Below, one piece after another: positions 7,495 to 14,726 of a DNA stretch of 17,299 bases. How positions within the stretch are numbered: the stretch's first letter is position 1; each line of letters starts with the position of its first letter. The DNA comes from Bacteroidota bacterium (lineage in GTDB: Bacteria; Bacteroidota; Bacteroidia; Flavobacteriales_D; Crocinitomicaceae): NCBI GenBank assembly GCA_024280195.1, contig JAJRQP010000314.1, forward strand, positions 1 to 17,299. Direction: 5' to 3'. The position numbers and the translations under genes are program-made. The notes below the pieces were generated by a model that saw only the letters and a program-made list of their open reading frames with translations, made no database searches and was not told where the DNA came from.

Positions 7495-8460
7495 TTAAAA
7501 CGATGGACAAGAGATAGTTCTGAATGACCTAGGTTTTGTTTTACAATTCATATTTAACCCCAGTGACACCTCGTGAGAACCACCAGACACACCGTTATTC
7601 AATTTTGAAACAGTTACATCATAGCTATATCCAATTTTAAATTTCTTGGTATTGATACCCAAAGAAAGAATAAATGCATCTCTATTTCTATACCAAGCAC
7701 CAAATGTAAATACACCGTACTTCACATACGTACCAATGCTAATCTCTTGAAAACCATTTTGGTATTGATAAATGACATTAGGCATGATTGAAGTTCCGTT
7801 ATTATACTGAGATTTCTGACCTAGCTTAATTTCAGCTCCAGCATGACCTGTAAATCTCATTGGCAACTTAGATTCTCCAACAATCATAGATTCGTTTGGT
7901 CTATTTAAGTGATGTACGGCTCCACCAAAGAAAAAGTTTTTGCTATATCCTACAAATCCTGCCGATGCATCGAAGAAATACTTACTCCCACCTCGAGGAA
8001 CATCTCCTGTTTTATAGATAAAACCTTTTCGAGGATCAATCATATCACCAAACGTCAACTTATCCCAATCTAAAAACTTATTAAACATTGCTGCTCTAGC
8101 ACCGAATAACATGGTGAATTTTCGATTTACTTTTAAGTGATAAGAGTAAACTAGTCCTAACATTGTTGTTGCAATAGTCCCTTGTCCCTGTCTATCGTGC
8201 ATTCCGATTACAGCAATCCCTCCATTGATGTTCTTGAAATACTGATCGTACGATGCAGAATACGTGACATAATTACCAGATAAACTTGGCCATTGATTTC
8301 TATAATTCAGCGCAAACCTTGGGCAACCGTTAGAACCAGCAAATGCAGGATTCAGATAAATTGGATTCGCATAGAACTGTGTGAATTGAGGATCTTGAGC
8401 ATTTGCTCCAAAACTCATTGTTCCGATGATTGCTAATAATATTATTATTCCTTTCTTCAT
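7495..8460 (-). CDS. PorP/SprF family type IX secretion system outer-membrane protein
   Basis: This 321-residue protein has a signal peptide (1-21, ending GANA) and then the family hallmark QDPQFTQFYANPIYLNPAFAG (residues 22-42). The rest is alternating aromatic and glycine-rich beta strands of a small outer-membrane barrel, including the GG at 80-81, a DASAGFV...FFFGG strand pair at 164-180, and a last strand SHEVSLGL at 295-302. It ends in a basic tail with CPSF. PorP/SprF proteins are T9SS outer-membrane components; many Bacteroidota carry several paralogues, some reported to anchor partner proteins or adhesins at the surface. This copy is therefore not necessarily the core secretion PorP. 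The gene begins 1 bp after the stop of the membrane-spanning anti-sigma-like gene, so translation is probably coupled. A strong terminator follows. The barrel is clearly related to the C-terminal domain of its upstream neighbour. Confidence 0.93.
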   Translation of the reverse strand: MKKGIIILLAIIGTMSFGANAQDPQFTQFYANPIYLNPAFAGSNGCPRFALNYRNQWPSLSGNYVTYSASYDQYFKNINGGIAVIGMHDRQGQGTIATTMLGLVYSYHLKVNRKFTMLFGARAAMFNKFLDWDKLTFGDMIDPRKGFIYKTGDVPRGGSKYFFDASAGFVGYSKNFFFGGAVHHLNRPNESMIVGESKLPMRFTGHAGAEIKLGQKSQYNNGTSIMPNVIYQYQNGFQEISIGTYVKYGVFTFGAWYRNRDAFILSLGINTKKFKIGYSYDVTVSKLNNGVSGGSHEVSLGLNMNCKTKPRSFRTISCPSF

Positions 8461-8461
8461 A

Positions 8462-10180
8462 TTATAGATTTAATATTCTTCTGCCAATTCGGCTTGGTTT
8501 CCCAACAAACTTGATAGAAACTTGATGTGACAAGCTTCTTTTATTGGTCAAACTACTCATTGTATAGTCTGCATTATAGGTTATTGCAAACCTGTTTAAT
8601 TTTAACCCAATTGATGCTGCTGGATCCAATAAACTTGAAACACCTGCACCAACAACTAACCAGTTGTATCTAAAATTAGCACCTAACCATACCTCAGATA
8701 ATTTTTCTTTCTTCTGATAAACGATGTATGGAGAAAAACTCATTGATTCTTTCTTGTTTACCCAATCCGTTCCAGCAGAAGCCATTATGTGGTAGTCAGA
8801 CCTTTTAGGATTACTAATATCATTTGAAAATAGATTGTCTTCATGCCTGAATAAGTTGTCCACTTGTCCATTAATAAAGAACCATTCTGTATTTACCATT
8901 AATCCCAAACCTAAATCTTTGTACCAAAGACTCGAACCAACAGGAGTTTGTCCATTTGGATAATATGCTTGCGTATTCTGTCTCTCCATTTCAACAAATT
9001 CAGTTCCATTCATTGAACTAGAATTCAACCGCTTATTCCCCATTTTAAATCGAACAGAAGGTTCAAAAGAAATAGACTTTGTTAACGAAAGCTTTGGAGA
9101 ATACGTTAATGCAGCACTCGCAACATTCACTCCTCCAGAATTATACATTGCATGTTTGATTTGAACACCTAATCCACCTCGCATACCATAATTGTATCCA
9201 TCAAGGGACAATTGATTCATCATTTGCTCATTCTCTTCACCGTACCATTGCAGTCTTGACAATGTCTGAACACGAGTTGCTAGCATCGTTCCTGTAGAAC
9301 TAAAACTCACATCATTTGCTAACATACCTGGCACATGATAGTTTGGATCTCTGTAATTTTTAAGTGCAACTGGATTATTAGCCATTCTTCGAATAGTTCT
9401 TGAAAACTTTGAAAACTTACTCTTAATCGATTTCTTGTAATTATTATTGGACTTAAAGTTCGTAAATGTCACCTCTCTCTCAGTTCTTGAAGCGAGTACA
9501 TAATCTTTTTTATCCAAAACCTGTAATTCTTCAACAGGCTTAGTTAGCGTAACTTCTTCTCTGTTCTTGCTTTCTGAATAACTTAAATTCTGAAAAGAAG
9601 GGATACGAATACTATTCTCTTTAACATTAGGAATGGAAGAACTCTTAACAATTGAAGGGTTGTTGTTTGCTACAATATTCTCTATGGATTCGTTACTGAA
9701 ATTTGATTTATTCCTTCTTAATGAATTATCATTCTCTAATGTACTTGCATTAGTAGTTCCATCAACTTTATTTACATCTATTTCAGACTTCAATTCATCA
9801 ATCTCTTTTTGCATTTTATCAATGACAAGATCTTGTTGATGAACCTTAGCGATGAGTTGAGCATGACTATCTAAAGAAGAAATACTTGAAGAGGTATCAT
9901 TTGTAGAAAAAAGACTTGCCCCTATTAATAATGCAATAGAAGCAGCACTACTTATATAGAACCAAGCAATTGGTCTTCTTTTACGTTCTAATTCTTCTTG
10001 ATTTGGAAAAATTGCATTAGCAGGAGTAATTTTGGCCATACCCCAAACATCTCTATCAATATCTACATCAGGGTTTTGAAGCAAGAACAGCTCTAACTGT
10101 TCCACTTGTGTAGAACTCAAATTGCCTTCTGACAATTCAAATAACCAAAGATCTATATTTGAAAACGATGGACCACTCAT
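8462..10180 (-). CDS. Putative dual membrane-spanning anti-sigma factor with C-terminal PorP/SprF-like barrel (Dma-like)
   Basis: This 572-residue protein has four visible parts. Residues 1-70 are a charged, soluble head (FELSEGNLSSTQVEQLELFLLQNPD) like the start of Bacteroidota anti-sigma factors; no zinc motif is present. Residues 71-91 (IAWFYISSAASIALLIGASLF) are one transmembrane segment preceded by ERKRRP, which predicts a cytoplasmic N-terminus. Residues 104-136 look like a coiled coil, followed by a Ser/Asn/Lys-rich linker to about 285. Residues 286-560 align by eye with the adjacent PorP/SprF barrel: QW at 311-312, GG at 335-336, DLGLG...FFING at 422-438 and SHQVSI at 551-556 fall at nearly the same spacings, and both proteins end in a basic tail. 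The start codon overlaps the sigma-factor stop as ATGA (4 bp). Binding of the sigma factor by the head is inferred from position and architecture. Confidence 0.82.
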   Translation of the reverse strand: MSGPSFSNIDLWLFELSEGNLSSTQVEQLELFLLQNPDVDIDRDVWGMAKITPANAIFPNQEELERKRRPIAWFYISSAASIALLIGASLFSTNDTSSSISSLDSHAQLIAKVHQQDLVIDKMQKEIDELKSEIDVNKVDGTTNASTLENDNSLRRNKSNFSNESIENIVANNNPSIVKSSSIPNVKENSIRIPSFQNLSYSESKNREEVTLTKPVEELQVLDKKDYVLASRTEREVTFTNFKSNNNYKKSIKSKFSKFSRTIRRMANNPVALKNYRDPNYHVPGMLANDVSFSSTGTMLATRVQTLSRLQWYGEENEQMMNQLSLDGYNYGMRGGLGVQIKHAMYNSGGVNVASAALTYSPKLSLTKSISFEPSVRFKMGNKRLNSSSMNGTEFVEMERQNTQAYYPNGQTPVGSSLWYKDLGLGLMVNTEWFFINGQVDNLFRHEDNLFSNDISNPKRSDYHIMASAGTDWVNKKESMSFSPYIVYQKKEKLSEVWLGANFRYNWLVVGAGVSSLLDPAASIGLKLNRFAITYNADYTMSSLTNKRSLSHQVSIKFVGKPSRIGRRILNL

Positions 10181-10665
10181 ACAAGTTCAATCATTCCTTT
10201 TAACTGCTTTTTAATCTTTTTTCTGCCTCTAAACAAATAAACTTTAACTTGAGAATCCGTCAAATCTAGAATCACTCCTATTTCTTTATAAGAATAACCT
10301 TCTAGGTCCCGTAATAAAATAACGCTCTTTTGAACTGGAGGTAAAATACTCACCGCTCTTTCAACCACTTGATTAGAATCAGCAACACAACAAGGAGAAA
10401 TCCCTTCATCGTATTTACCCATTTCTTCAGTTAATTGAATACGTCCTTTTCGATTTGAGAAATTAATCATTGCGTTATGCGCAGTAGTAAACATCCACGA
10501 TTTTGCTTTGTCAGCCTCCACCTTTCTTCTGTTTACCCAAAGTTTCTCGAATACATCCTGCACAATATCTTTTGCGTCCTCACGATTGTGAAGAAACTTG
10601 ATCGCATATCCAAATAAATTATTGGAATGTTCTCTTACAATGATATTATACTCTCGTCTTTTCAA
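10177..10665 (-). CDS. ECF-type RNA polymerase sigma factor (sigma-70 family)
   Basis: This 162-residue protein has only regions 2 and 4, as ECF sigma factors do. Region 2 covers about 12-75, with DAKDIVQDVFEKLW (31-43) and the -10-recognition helix around SWMFTTAHNAMINF. Region 4 covers about 103-155, with LPPVQKSVILLRDLEGYSYKEIG and the DNA-binding helix DSQVKVYLFRGRKKIKK. It would redirect RNA polymerase to a small regulon, probably including its own operon. The start is TTG at 10665: no ATG occurs in frame before residue 58, which is too late because region 2 would be lost, and no upstream in-frame ATG was found. The TTG lies inside a perfect TAnnTTTG string (10663-10670), so that box cannot serve as promoter for this start. 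The stop overlaps the next gene's ATG by 4 bp. In Porphyromonas gingivalis an ECF factor, SigP, controls T9SS genes; similarity of role here is inference. Confidence 0.92.
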   Translation of the reverse strand: MKRREYNIIVREHSNNLFGYAIKFLHNREDAKDIVQDVFEKLWVNRRKVEADKAKSWMFTTAHNAMINFSNRKGRIQLTEEMGKYDEGISPCCVADSNQVVERAVSILPPVQKSVILLRDLEGYSYKEIGVILDLTDSQVKVYLFRGRKKIKKQLKGMIELV

Positions 10666-10684
10666 ATTTATTTTGTATAGATCA

Positions 10685-10724
10685 GTTACAGTTAAAACAA
10701 ATAACGACCTTGTTTTGTTACAGT
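10685..10724 (-). promoter_or_regulatory. Repeated ACTGTAAC elements upstream of the sigma-factor gene
   Basis: On the minus strand ACTGTAAC occurs twice, at 10724-10717 and 10692-10685, with starts 32 bp apart, about three helical turns. A related TTGTAACAAA is on the plus strand near 10858-10867, just before the acyl-CoA synthetase. These could be -35-like elements of an ECF promoter for autoregulation, or binding sites of a regulator. No -10 element could be assigned with confidence. Confidence 0.3.
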
Positions 10725-10823
10725 AATATCCGAAGAATTTTACTCAATTATATATATATCTCATTTCGATTACCGTAATGGCATTCTCAATGAACATTCG
10801 CTATCTTTCGATGAATATTTATT

Positions 10824-10856
10824 TTTGTTGTTTTTAGCAGAATTTTCCTATATTCG
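10824..10856 (+). promoter_or_regulatory. Putative promoter of the acyl-CoA synthetase gene
   Basis: A -33-like TTTG at 10824-10827 is followed after 21 nt by TATATTCG at 10849-10856, a 7 of 8 match to TAnnTTTG. Transcription would begin near 10862, giving a leader of about 16 nt before the ATG at 10879. This spacing supports the downstream ATG over in-frame TTG codons at 10825-10830, which lie inside the promoter. Confidence 0.55.
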
Positions 10857-10878
10857 TATTGTAACAAATACTACAAAA

Positions 10879-12639
10879 ATGATTGAAGCTAAAAGACTTT
10901 TTGACATTCCTCATTACCAACTTAAAAACCATCCAAATGACAATATGTTTGTCACAAAAACAGATGGAAAATGGATAGGAGTATCAACACAGAATTTCTT
11001 AAATGATGTAATGGATATAGCTAAAGGCTTATTGGCTTTAGGCATCCAGCCGGGAGAGAATGTAGGGATTGTTTCCGGAACTAGATACGAATGGAATGTA
11101 ATGGATATTGCTATCCAACAAGTTGGTGGAATAGTCGTTCCTTTCTACCCTAATATTTCAGAAAGTGATTACGAATACATTTTCAACGATGCAGGAATAA
11201 AAACGGTTGTTCTACAAAACAAAGAGTTAACTGATAAAATCTCTCATATTAGAGGGAAACTTGCCCAGTTAGAGAATGTCTTTACCATGGAAGAAGTTTC
11301 TGGTGAGAAGCACATGTCTGCTCTTGTAAAGTTAGGGAAAGATATACCAGAAAGTGATGTTCATGCTAGAATGGAAATTCCAAAACATGAAGATTTGGCG
11401 ACAATTATTTACACTTCTGGAACAACTGGAAACCCCAAAGGTGTAATGCTTTCTCATAGAAATTTATTGTCAAATGTAGAAGCAACTATTGAAACTATTC
11501 CTGCGGATAAAGACTCAAATGTCTTAAGTTTTTTACCCGTTTGTCATGTATATGAAAGAATGCTACATTATTTATACATGTACATTGGATGTTCTATTCA
11601 TTTTGCAGAATCAATGGAAACTATCGGTGATAATATCCGAGAAGTAAAACCAGAAGTTTTCACAGCAGTTCCGAGGTTACTTGAAAAAGTATTCGATAAA
11701 ATCATGGCTAAAGGAGATGATTTAACTGGAATTAAACGTAAACTTTTCTTTTGGGCAGTTGAACTTGCAGAACAATACGACCCAGTAAACAGAAGTGCAA
11801 TGTATAATTTCAAATTAAAAATTGCGCGCAAATTAATTTTCTCTAAATGGCAAGAAGCACTTGGAGGAAATGTTAGAGCGATTGCTTCCGGTTCCGCAGC
11901 GCTACAACCTCGTTTAGCGAGAATATTCTTAGCTGCTGGATTGCCAATACTAGAAGGTTATGGTTTATCAGAAACTTCTCCTGTTTGTTCAGTGAATTCT
12001 TTCTCAAAGGGAATACGAATTGGGACGGTAGGTGCACTTATCGATGGCGTTGAAGTAAAAATAGCTGATGATGGAGAAATTCTTGTGAAAGGTCCAAATG
12101 TAATGATGGGGTATTACAATTTACCTGAAGCTACAGCAGAAACGATTAAAGACGGATGGTTGCACACGGGAGATATTGGTGAATTTATTGAAGGCAAATT
12201 CTTAAAGATAACGGACAGGAAGAAAGAAATCTTCAAAACCTCTGGAGGGAAATACATCGTGCCTCAGGCAATGGAAAATAAATTTAAAGAGTCTCGTTTC
12301 ATTGAGCAAATAATGGTTATTGGGGAAGGACAAAAGTTCCCTTCCGCTTTGATAGTTCCCTCTTACGACTTTCTAAAAGAATGGGCTAAAAGAAAAGGGA
12401 TTGATATTGGTGATGGATCAAATAAATCATTGATTGCAAACCCTAAAATAAAATCAAGAATTGAAGAAGAAGTGGAAGAATTTAATAAAGAATTCGGAAA
12501 CTGGGAGAGATTAAAATGCATTGAATTATTAGAAAATGAACTCTCTATTGAAGGTGGAGAATTAACTCCAACACTAAAATTAAAGAGAAAGAAAATAATG
12601 GAGAAGCACAAAGCCATTGTTGATAAAATCTATTGTTAA
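10879..12639 (+). CDS. Long-chain fatty-acid-CoA ligase (AMP-forming)
   Basis: This 586-residue ANL-superfamily enzyme activates long-chain fatty acids to acyl-CoA through an acyl-adenylate. The phosphate-binding loop YTSGTTGNPKG is at 178-188 when counted from the ATG at 10879. The adenine-binding block GYGLSETSP and the hinge and C-terminal block GDIGEFIEGKFLKITDRKKEIFKTSGGKY are intact. The order and the DRKKE-KTSGGKY spelling fit the bacterial long-chain synthetase group often annotated as FadD15 or FAA1-like (COG1022). The frame extends 18 codons further 5-prime to TTG, but that extension (FLAEFSYIRIV...) overlaps the promoter and is unlike family N-termini, whereas MIEAKRLFDIPHYQL is typical. 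It is divergent from the sigma-factor operon and followed 57 bp later by the propeller gene, without a clear terminator between them. Confidence 0.94.
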   Translation: MIEAKRLFDIPHYQLKNHPNDNMFVTKTDGKWIGVSTQNFLNDVMDIAKGLLALGIQPGENVGIVSGTRYEWNVMDIAIQQVGGIVVPFYPNISESDYEYIFNDAGIKTVVLQNKELTDKISHIRGKLAQLENVFTMEEVSGEKHMSALVKLGKDIPESDVHARMEIPKHEDLATIIYTSGTTGNPKGVMLSHRNLLSNVEATIETIPADKDSNVLSFLPVCHVYERMLHYLYMYIGCSIHFAESMETIGDNIREVKPEVFTAVPRLLEKVFDKIMAKGDDLTGIKRKLFFWAVELAEQYDPVNRSAMYNFKLKIARKLIFSKWQEALGGNVRAIASGSAALQPRLARIFLAAGLPILEGYGLSETSPVCSVNSFSKGIRIGTVGALIDGVEVKIADDGEILVKGPNVMMGYYNLPEATAETIKDGWLHTGDIGEFIEGKFLKITDRKKEIFKTSGGKYIVPQAMENKFKESRFIEQIMVIGEGQKFPSALIVPSYDFLKEWAKRKGIDIGDGSNKSLIANPKIKSRIEEEVEEFNKEFGNWERLKCIELLENELSIEGGELTPTLKLKRKKIMEKHKAIVDKIYC

Positions 12640-12650
12640 TAAAAAAAACC

Positions 12651-12681
12651 TTGTTTAATCCATTATTATCTAGTAATTTAG
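12651..12681 (+). promoter_or_regulatory. Putative promoter of the FG-GAP/T9SS cargo gene
   Basis: A TTG at 12651-12653 is followed after 20 nt by TAATTTAG at 12674-12681, a 7 of 8 match to TAnnTTTG. The start ATG is at 12697, giving a leader of about 9 nt. Confidence 0.45.
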
Positions 12682-12696
12682 ACTAAAATAACGACT

Positions 12697-14073
12697 ATGA
12701 AAACTATTCTTCCAATTATAACATCACTACTTTTAAGTTCTATAACTATTGCACAAACCTTTTCAGAAGAAGTACTATACAATGTTTCAAGCCAAAACTC
12801 TTCACAAGGTGATTTAGATGGAGATGGAGATATTGATTTCGTTTATATTTCAGAACAATTTGCTGGAGTTCCCCTTTCAGCATTAAAGATCTTAGATAGA
12901 TATTATGTCAATGCAATTCCTAATTATAATACATACATAGTAGACAATGCTCAAAATCCTAATACTACAATTAAAATAGTAGACATTGATAATGACATGG
13001 ATTTAGATATTATTTGCGCCGGAACTCTTGATACAGTCTTTATTTTTAAAAACAATGGCTTATTCGACTTTACCAAACAAGCTATTGTCATTAATGGTAT
13101 TGCTGCGGATGTTCAATTTGGAGATTTTAACAATGATAATTTAATTGATCTAATTTATATTGAAACTCTCACAAATTCTGTCAGAATACTTCAGCAAACT
13201 ACTGGTCTAGCATTTGTAGATAATAATATAACATCCACATTTCTTTTGCCTACAAAAATCAGACTTTTTGATGTTGACAACAACGGTTTGCAAGATTTCA
13301 TGGTGACAGGAATTAATGAACAAACAGGTGTTGGGCAAGTAAAACTTTTCACTAATAATGGAGGTGGCAGTTTTACTCCTTCAGCAATTGCCTCTTCTCC
13401 TGCATACGACGTGTTTCCAATTGATATCGATGGAGATAGTGATTTAGATTTCTTGACAGCAAACATTTACAACGGTCGTTTTGCTTATTGGATTAACAAT
13501 GGATCAAATTCTTTTACAAAAACTATTTTTCACACACTTGGTTCAGGATATGGCGCATCTGTTGTCAGGGCGAAAGACATGGATAACGATGGAGATATTG
13601 ATATTGTTACAGGAGATATTGGTTCTGGAGGGATTCTTCTTTTTAGAAATACAGGTGGATTGAATTTTGTGATGGATACAATCTCTGCACAAAATCAAAC
13701 TTCTGGCTTAAAAATATTTGATGAGGATGCAGATGGAGACAATGATGTGCTATCATCTTCTACGACCAAAGGAGTTAGTGTCTTCAGAAATAAAACAATT
13801 ATTCTAGGAATAAATGAAATTGATGGACAAGTTTCTTTTGAAGTGTCTCCGAATCCATCAAATGAGATCGTAACTGTTAAGATTGACGAATCCCTCAATA
13901 TTAGTAATGCTAAGATAGTCTTAATTGATATAAATGGGAAAGAAGTTTATTCTAAGGAAGTTGTAGATTATTCAACTCTGATAAATGTTTCAAAGCTTAA
14001 CGCTGGGACTTATTTTATTAAAGTAGCTTTAAAAAACAGCATATCGACAGAGAAAATTGAAGTGGTTAAATAA
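12697..14073 (+). CDS. Secreted FG-GAP/VCBS-type beta-propeller protein with T9SS C-terminal sorting domain
   Basis: This 458-residue protein has a signal peptide (1-19 or 20, ending TIAQ). Seven calcium-loop motifs of the form D-x-[DN]-x-[DN]-G-x-x-D or close variants start at residues 39, 96, 143, 192, 243, 294 and 342, spaced 47-57 residues apart. This is what a seven-bladed FG-GAP/VCBS propeller would show, each loop binding Ca2+. After the last blade, residues 376-458 form a type A sorting domain (Por_Secre_tail): FEVSPNPSNE, then VLIDINGKEVYSKE, then LNAGTYFIKV and a final strand EKIEVVK. That domain directs export through T9SS and is usually removed, with the protein then attached to the surface or released. 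No catalytic domain is visible, so a binding or adhesive role is likely but unproven. The third, fourth and seventh loops are degenerate in places (NNDNLID, DNNGLQD, DADGDND). Confidence 0.93.
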   Translation: MKTILPIITSLLLSSITIAQTFSEEVLYNVSSQNSSQGDLDGDGDIDFVYISEQFAGVPLSALKILDRYYVNAIPNYNTYIVDNAQNPNTTIKIVDIDNDMDLDIICAGTLDTVFIFKNNGLFDFTKQAIVINGIAADVQFGDFNNDNLIDLIYIETLTNSVRILQQTTGLAFVDNNITSTFLLPTKIRLFDVDNNGLQDFMVTGINEQTGVGQVKLFTNNGGGSFTPSAIASSPAYDVFPIDIDGDSDLDFLTANIYNGRFAYWINNGSNSFTKTIFHTLGSGYGASVVRAKDMDNDGDIDIVTGDIGSGGILLFRNTGGLNFVMDTISAQNQTSGLKIFDEDADGDNDVLSSSTTKGVSVFRNKTIILGINEIDGQVSFEVSPNPSNEIVTVKIDESLNISNAKIVLIDINGKEVYSKEVVDYSTLINVSKLNAGTYFIKVALKNSISTEKIEVVK

Positions 14074-14090
14074 TAAACTCACAAGAAAAC

Positions 14091-14128
14091 AAATACGCCC
14101 GTGTAACTATTTTACACGGGCGTATTTT
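14091..14128 (+). terminator. Strong Rho-independent terminator after the FG-GAP gene
   Basis: A perfect 16-bp stem (14091-14106 with 14112-14127) has a GC-rich core ACGCCCGTGT and a 5-nt loop, and ends in TTTT. It starts 17 bp after the stop codon and separates this gene from the next plus-strand gene at 14145. Confidence 0.93.
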
Positions 14129-14144
14129 ATTTATAAATAATATT

Positions 14145-14726
14145 ATGAAATTCTATTCTTTACTTCTTCTCCTTTTAATTCATGTATCTTTATTTGCTCA
14201 AATGAGTGATTCACTATTAACCCTAGTAGAGAGCGCTGAAATTGCTTCTCTGTCAAGTACAGAAAAACAGAAAGAATTCTTAACTATTATTTTTAAAACG
14301 GATCAAGAAATTCGAACTGAATGGAAAATTGCTGAGATGCAACTCCAAAAAGAAAGTGAGAAGTATAAGCGGTTTTGGGATAAACTATGCAGGACAGATA
14401 GCATTCTATTCATGAAGACTAAAGAATATCTTGATGAATTCAAGCACCCAAACAAAGAACATGGTGATTTAGCGTGCTACACTCCACAACTTATTTTTCA
14501 TCACGCTAGCTTGTACAATTTTCCAAATCTATTAGAATTGAAGACGAACTACTTTCCTCTATTTTATAAGGCTTATCAAAAAGACAACCTTGAACAAAAT
14601 GCAATTTGGTTTTATTTATTTAGACTGTATCAACAAGTAGAAAAACAGACCTATGTAAACTATGAACTAGGAGATGCGGCTCAAATAGAAGAAATGATTG
14701 ACTTGCTTAATCTAAAGAGAAACTAA
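14145..14726 (+). CDS. Secreted protein of unknown function, possibly DUF6624-like
   Basis: This 193-residue protein starts with a clear signal peptide (MKFYSLLLLLLIHVSLFAQ, cleavage near residue 19). The rest is mainly helical and charged: TDQEIRTEW near 53-61, a long amphipathic segment to about 100, then CYTPQLIFHHAS (about 112-123) and a C-terminal part with QVEKQTYVNYELGD. The arrangement of an early DQ.R block, a central histidine-containing QLIFHHA block and a later polar YxxQ-like block reminds me of DUF6624 proteins, but the match is by eye and weak. No catalytic motif is evident. It starts 17 bp after the upstream terminator, so it needs its own promoter, for which no clear consensus is seen. 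Its stop codon overlaps the stop of the convergent gene. Confidence 0.75.
   Translation: MKFYSLLLLLLIHVSLFAQMSDSLLTLVESAEIASLSSTEKQKEFLTIIFKTDQEIRTEWKIAEMQLQKESEKYKRFWDKLCRTDSILFMKTKEYLDEFKHPNKEHGDLACYTPQLIFHHASLYNFPNLLELKTNYFPLFYKAYQKDNLEQNAIWFYLFRLYQQVEKQTYVNYELGDAAQIEEMIDLLNLKRN

Noticed and set aside
7307..7498. 63-codon plus-strand open frame in the same gap
   Set aside because: It overlaps the terminator and the end of the PorP gene antisense; its composition looks like translated non-coding AT-rich DNA.
10825..10878. Upstream TTG start for the acyl-CoA synthetase (18 extra residues)
   Set aside because: The extension overlaps a good promoter (TTTG, 21 nt, TATATTCG) and does not look like family N-termini; ATG at 10879 fits better.
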